From Nitrososphaerota archaeon (GTDB taxonomy: Archaea > Thermoproteota > Bathyarchaeia > Bathyarchaeales > Bathycorpusculaceae): 5,772 nucleotides of DNA. The position numbers and the translations under genes were made by a program. The notes below the pieces were generated by a model. That model saw nothing but the letters and a program-made list of their open reading frames with translations, did no database searches and was not told the DNA's origin. Positions within the stretch are counted from its first letter, which is position 1. Each line of letters starts with the position of its first letter. Positions 5,635 to 5,772 of this stretch are shown here, in pieces. The stretch covers positions 1 through 5,772 of the forward strand of contig JAIRJY010000009.1 of the NCBI GenBank assembly GCA_031260365.1. The letters are read 5' to 3'.

Positions 5635-5772
5635 TTAAGCTAAGCCTTTAGACACATAGAACTCAGCACTTAAAATACCACCACCAGCAGCACCTCTAAT
5701 TGTATTATGACCCAAACACATGTACTTAAACGTCATAATTGGATCTTTACGTATTCTACCAACCACAACGCT
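5635..5772 (-). CDS. asd: Aspartate-semialdehyde dehydrogenase, C-terminal 45 residues only
   Basis: Only the end of the gene is inside the window; it continues past the right edge in an open frame. The visible part begins [11 protein letters not shown] and contains [19 protein letters not shown], the conserved C-terminal dimer/active-site segment of archaeal and fungal-type aspartate-semialdehyde dehydrogenase. The enzyme reduces aspartyl phosphate with NADPH to aspartate semialdehyde, the branch point to lysine (via DapA) and to threonine/methionine. The related malonyl-CoA reductase of some Sulfolobales shares this fold, but placement directly before lysA-dapF-dapL favours Asd. The stop is TAA at 5635-5637. 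The catalytic cysteine and the NADP-binding region are out of view. Confidence 0.85.
   Translation of the reverse strand, partial: SVVVGRIRKDPIMTFKYMCLGHNTIRGAAGGGILSAEFYVSKGLA

Noticed and set aside
1..5772. CRISPR array, tRNA/rRNA gene, insertion sequence or phage/defence module
   Set aside because: No regularly spaced repeats, no tRNA-like arms, no transposase or integrase motifs and no terminal inverted repeats were seen. All long frames are explained by conserved housekeeping or metabolic genes.

Overview
The window looks like chromosomal DNA of an AT-rich archaeon. Three things point that way. The hydrogenase-maturation pair is the archaeal type: a zinc-ribbon HypA next to a Mrp/MinD-family HypB. 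AT-rich TATA-like boxes lie about 24-33 nt upstream of the hypA and parvulin start codons, as expected for leaderless archaeal transcripts. The lysine genes include the LL-diaminopimelate aminotransferase (DapL) variant. A free-standing parvulin of about 90 residues suggests a mesophile, and HypA/HypB imply a [NiFe] hydrogenase and so probably an anaerobic, H2-linked metabolism. A Bathyarchaeia-like or related lineage is my guess only; the sequence does not settle it.

Region 1 (1-908, minus strand) holds hypA followed by hypB, which runs off the left edge. Together they load nickel into [NiFe] hydrogenase. Region 2 (909-1162) is a divergent promoter region. Region 3 (1163-2184, plus strand) holds a small cytosolic parvulin prolyl isomerase and a PAP2-type membrane lipid phosphatase. 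A perfect 13-bp palindrome lies in the gap between them. Region 4 (2185-2291) is a short convergent gap with a hairpin and a T-tract that probably end both transcripts.

Region 5 (2292-5772, minus strand) is a lysine/diaminopimelate operon read right to left: asd (C-terminal end only) - lysA - dapF - dapL. Asd supplies aspartate semialdehyde. DapL makes LL-diaminopimelate in one step from tetrahydrodipicolinate, DapF epimerises it to the meso form, and LysA decarboxylates that to L-lysine. dapA, dapB and the aspartokinase are not in the window and may lie to the right of asd. The three complete genes are packed with gaps of 0 and 1 nt, each with a Shine-Dalgarno-like sequence. The base skew flips sharply at the dapF/dapL junction, which hints that dapL has a different history from its neighbours.

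I found no tRNA, rRNA, CRISPR array, insertion sequence or clear novel defence-type system. The most notable items are the unusual HypB family, the aminotransferase lysine operon and the composition switch at dapL.
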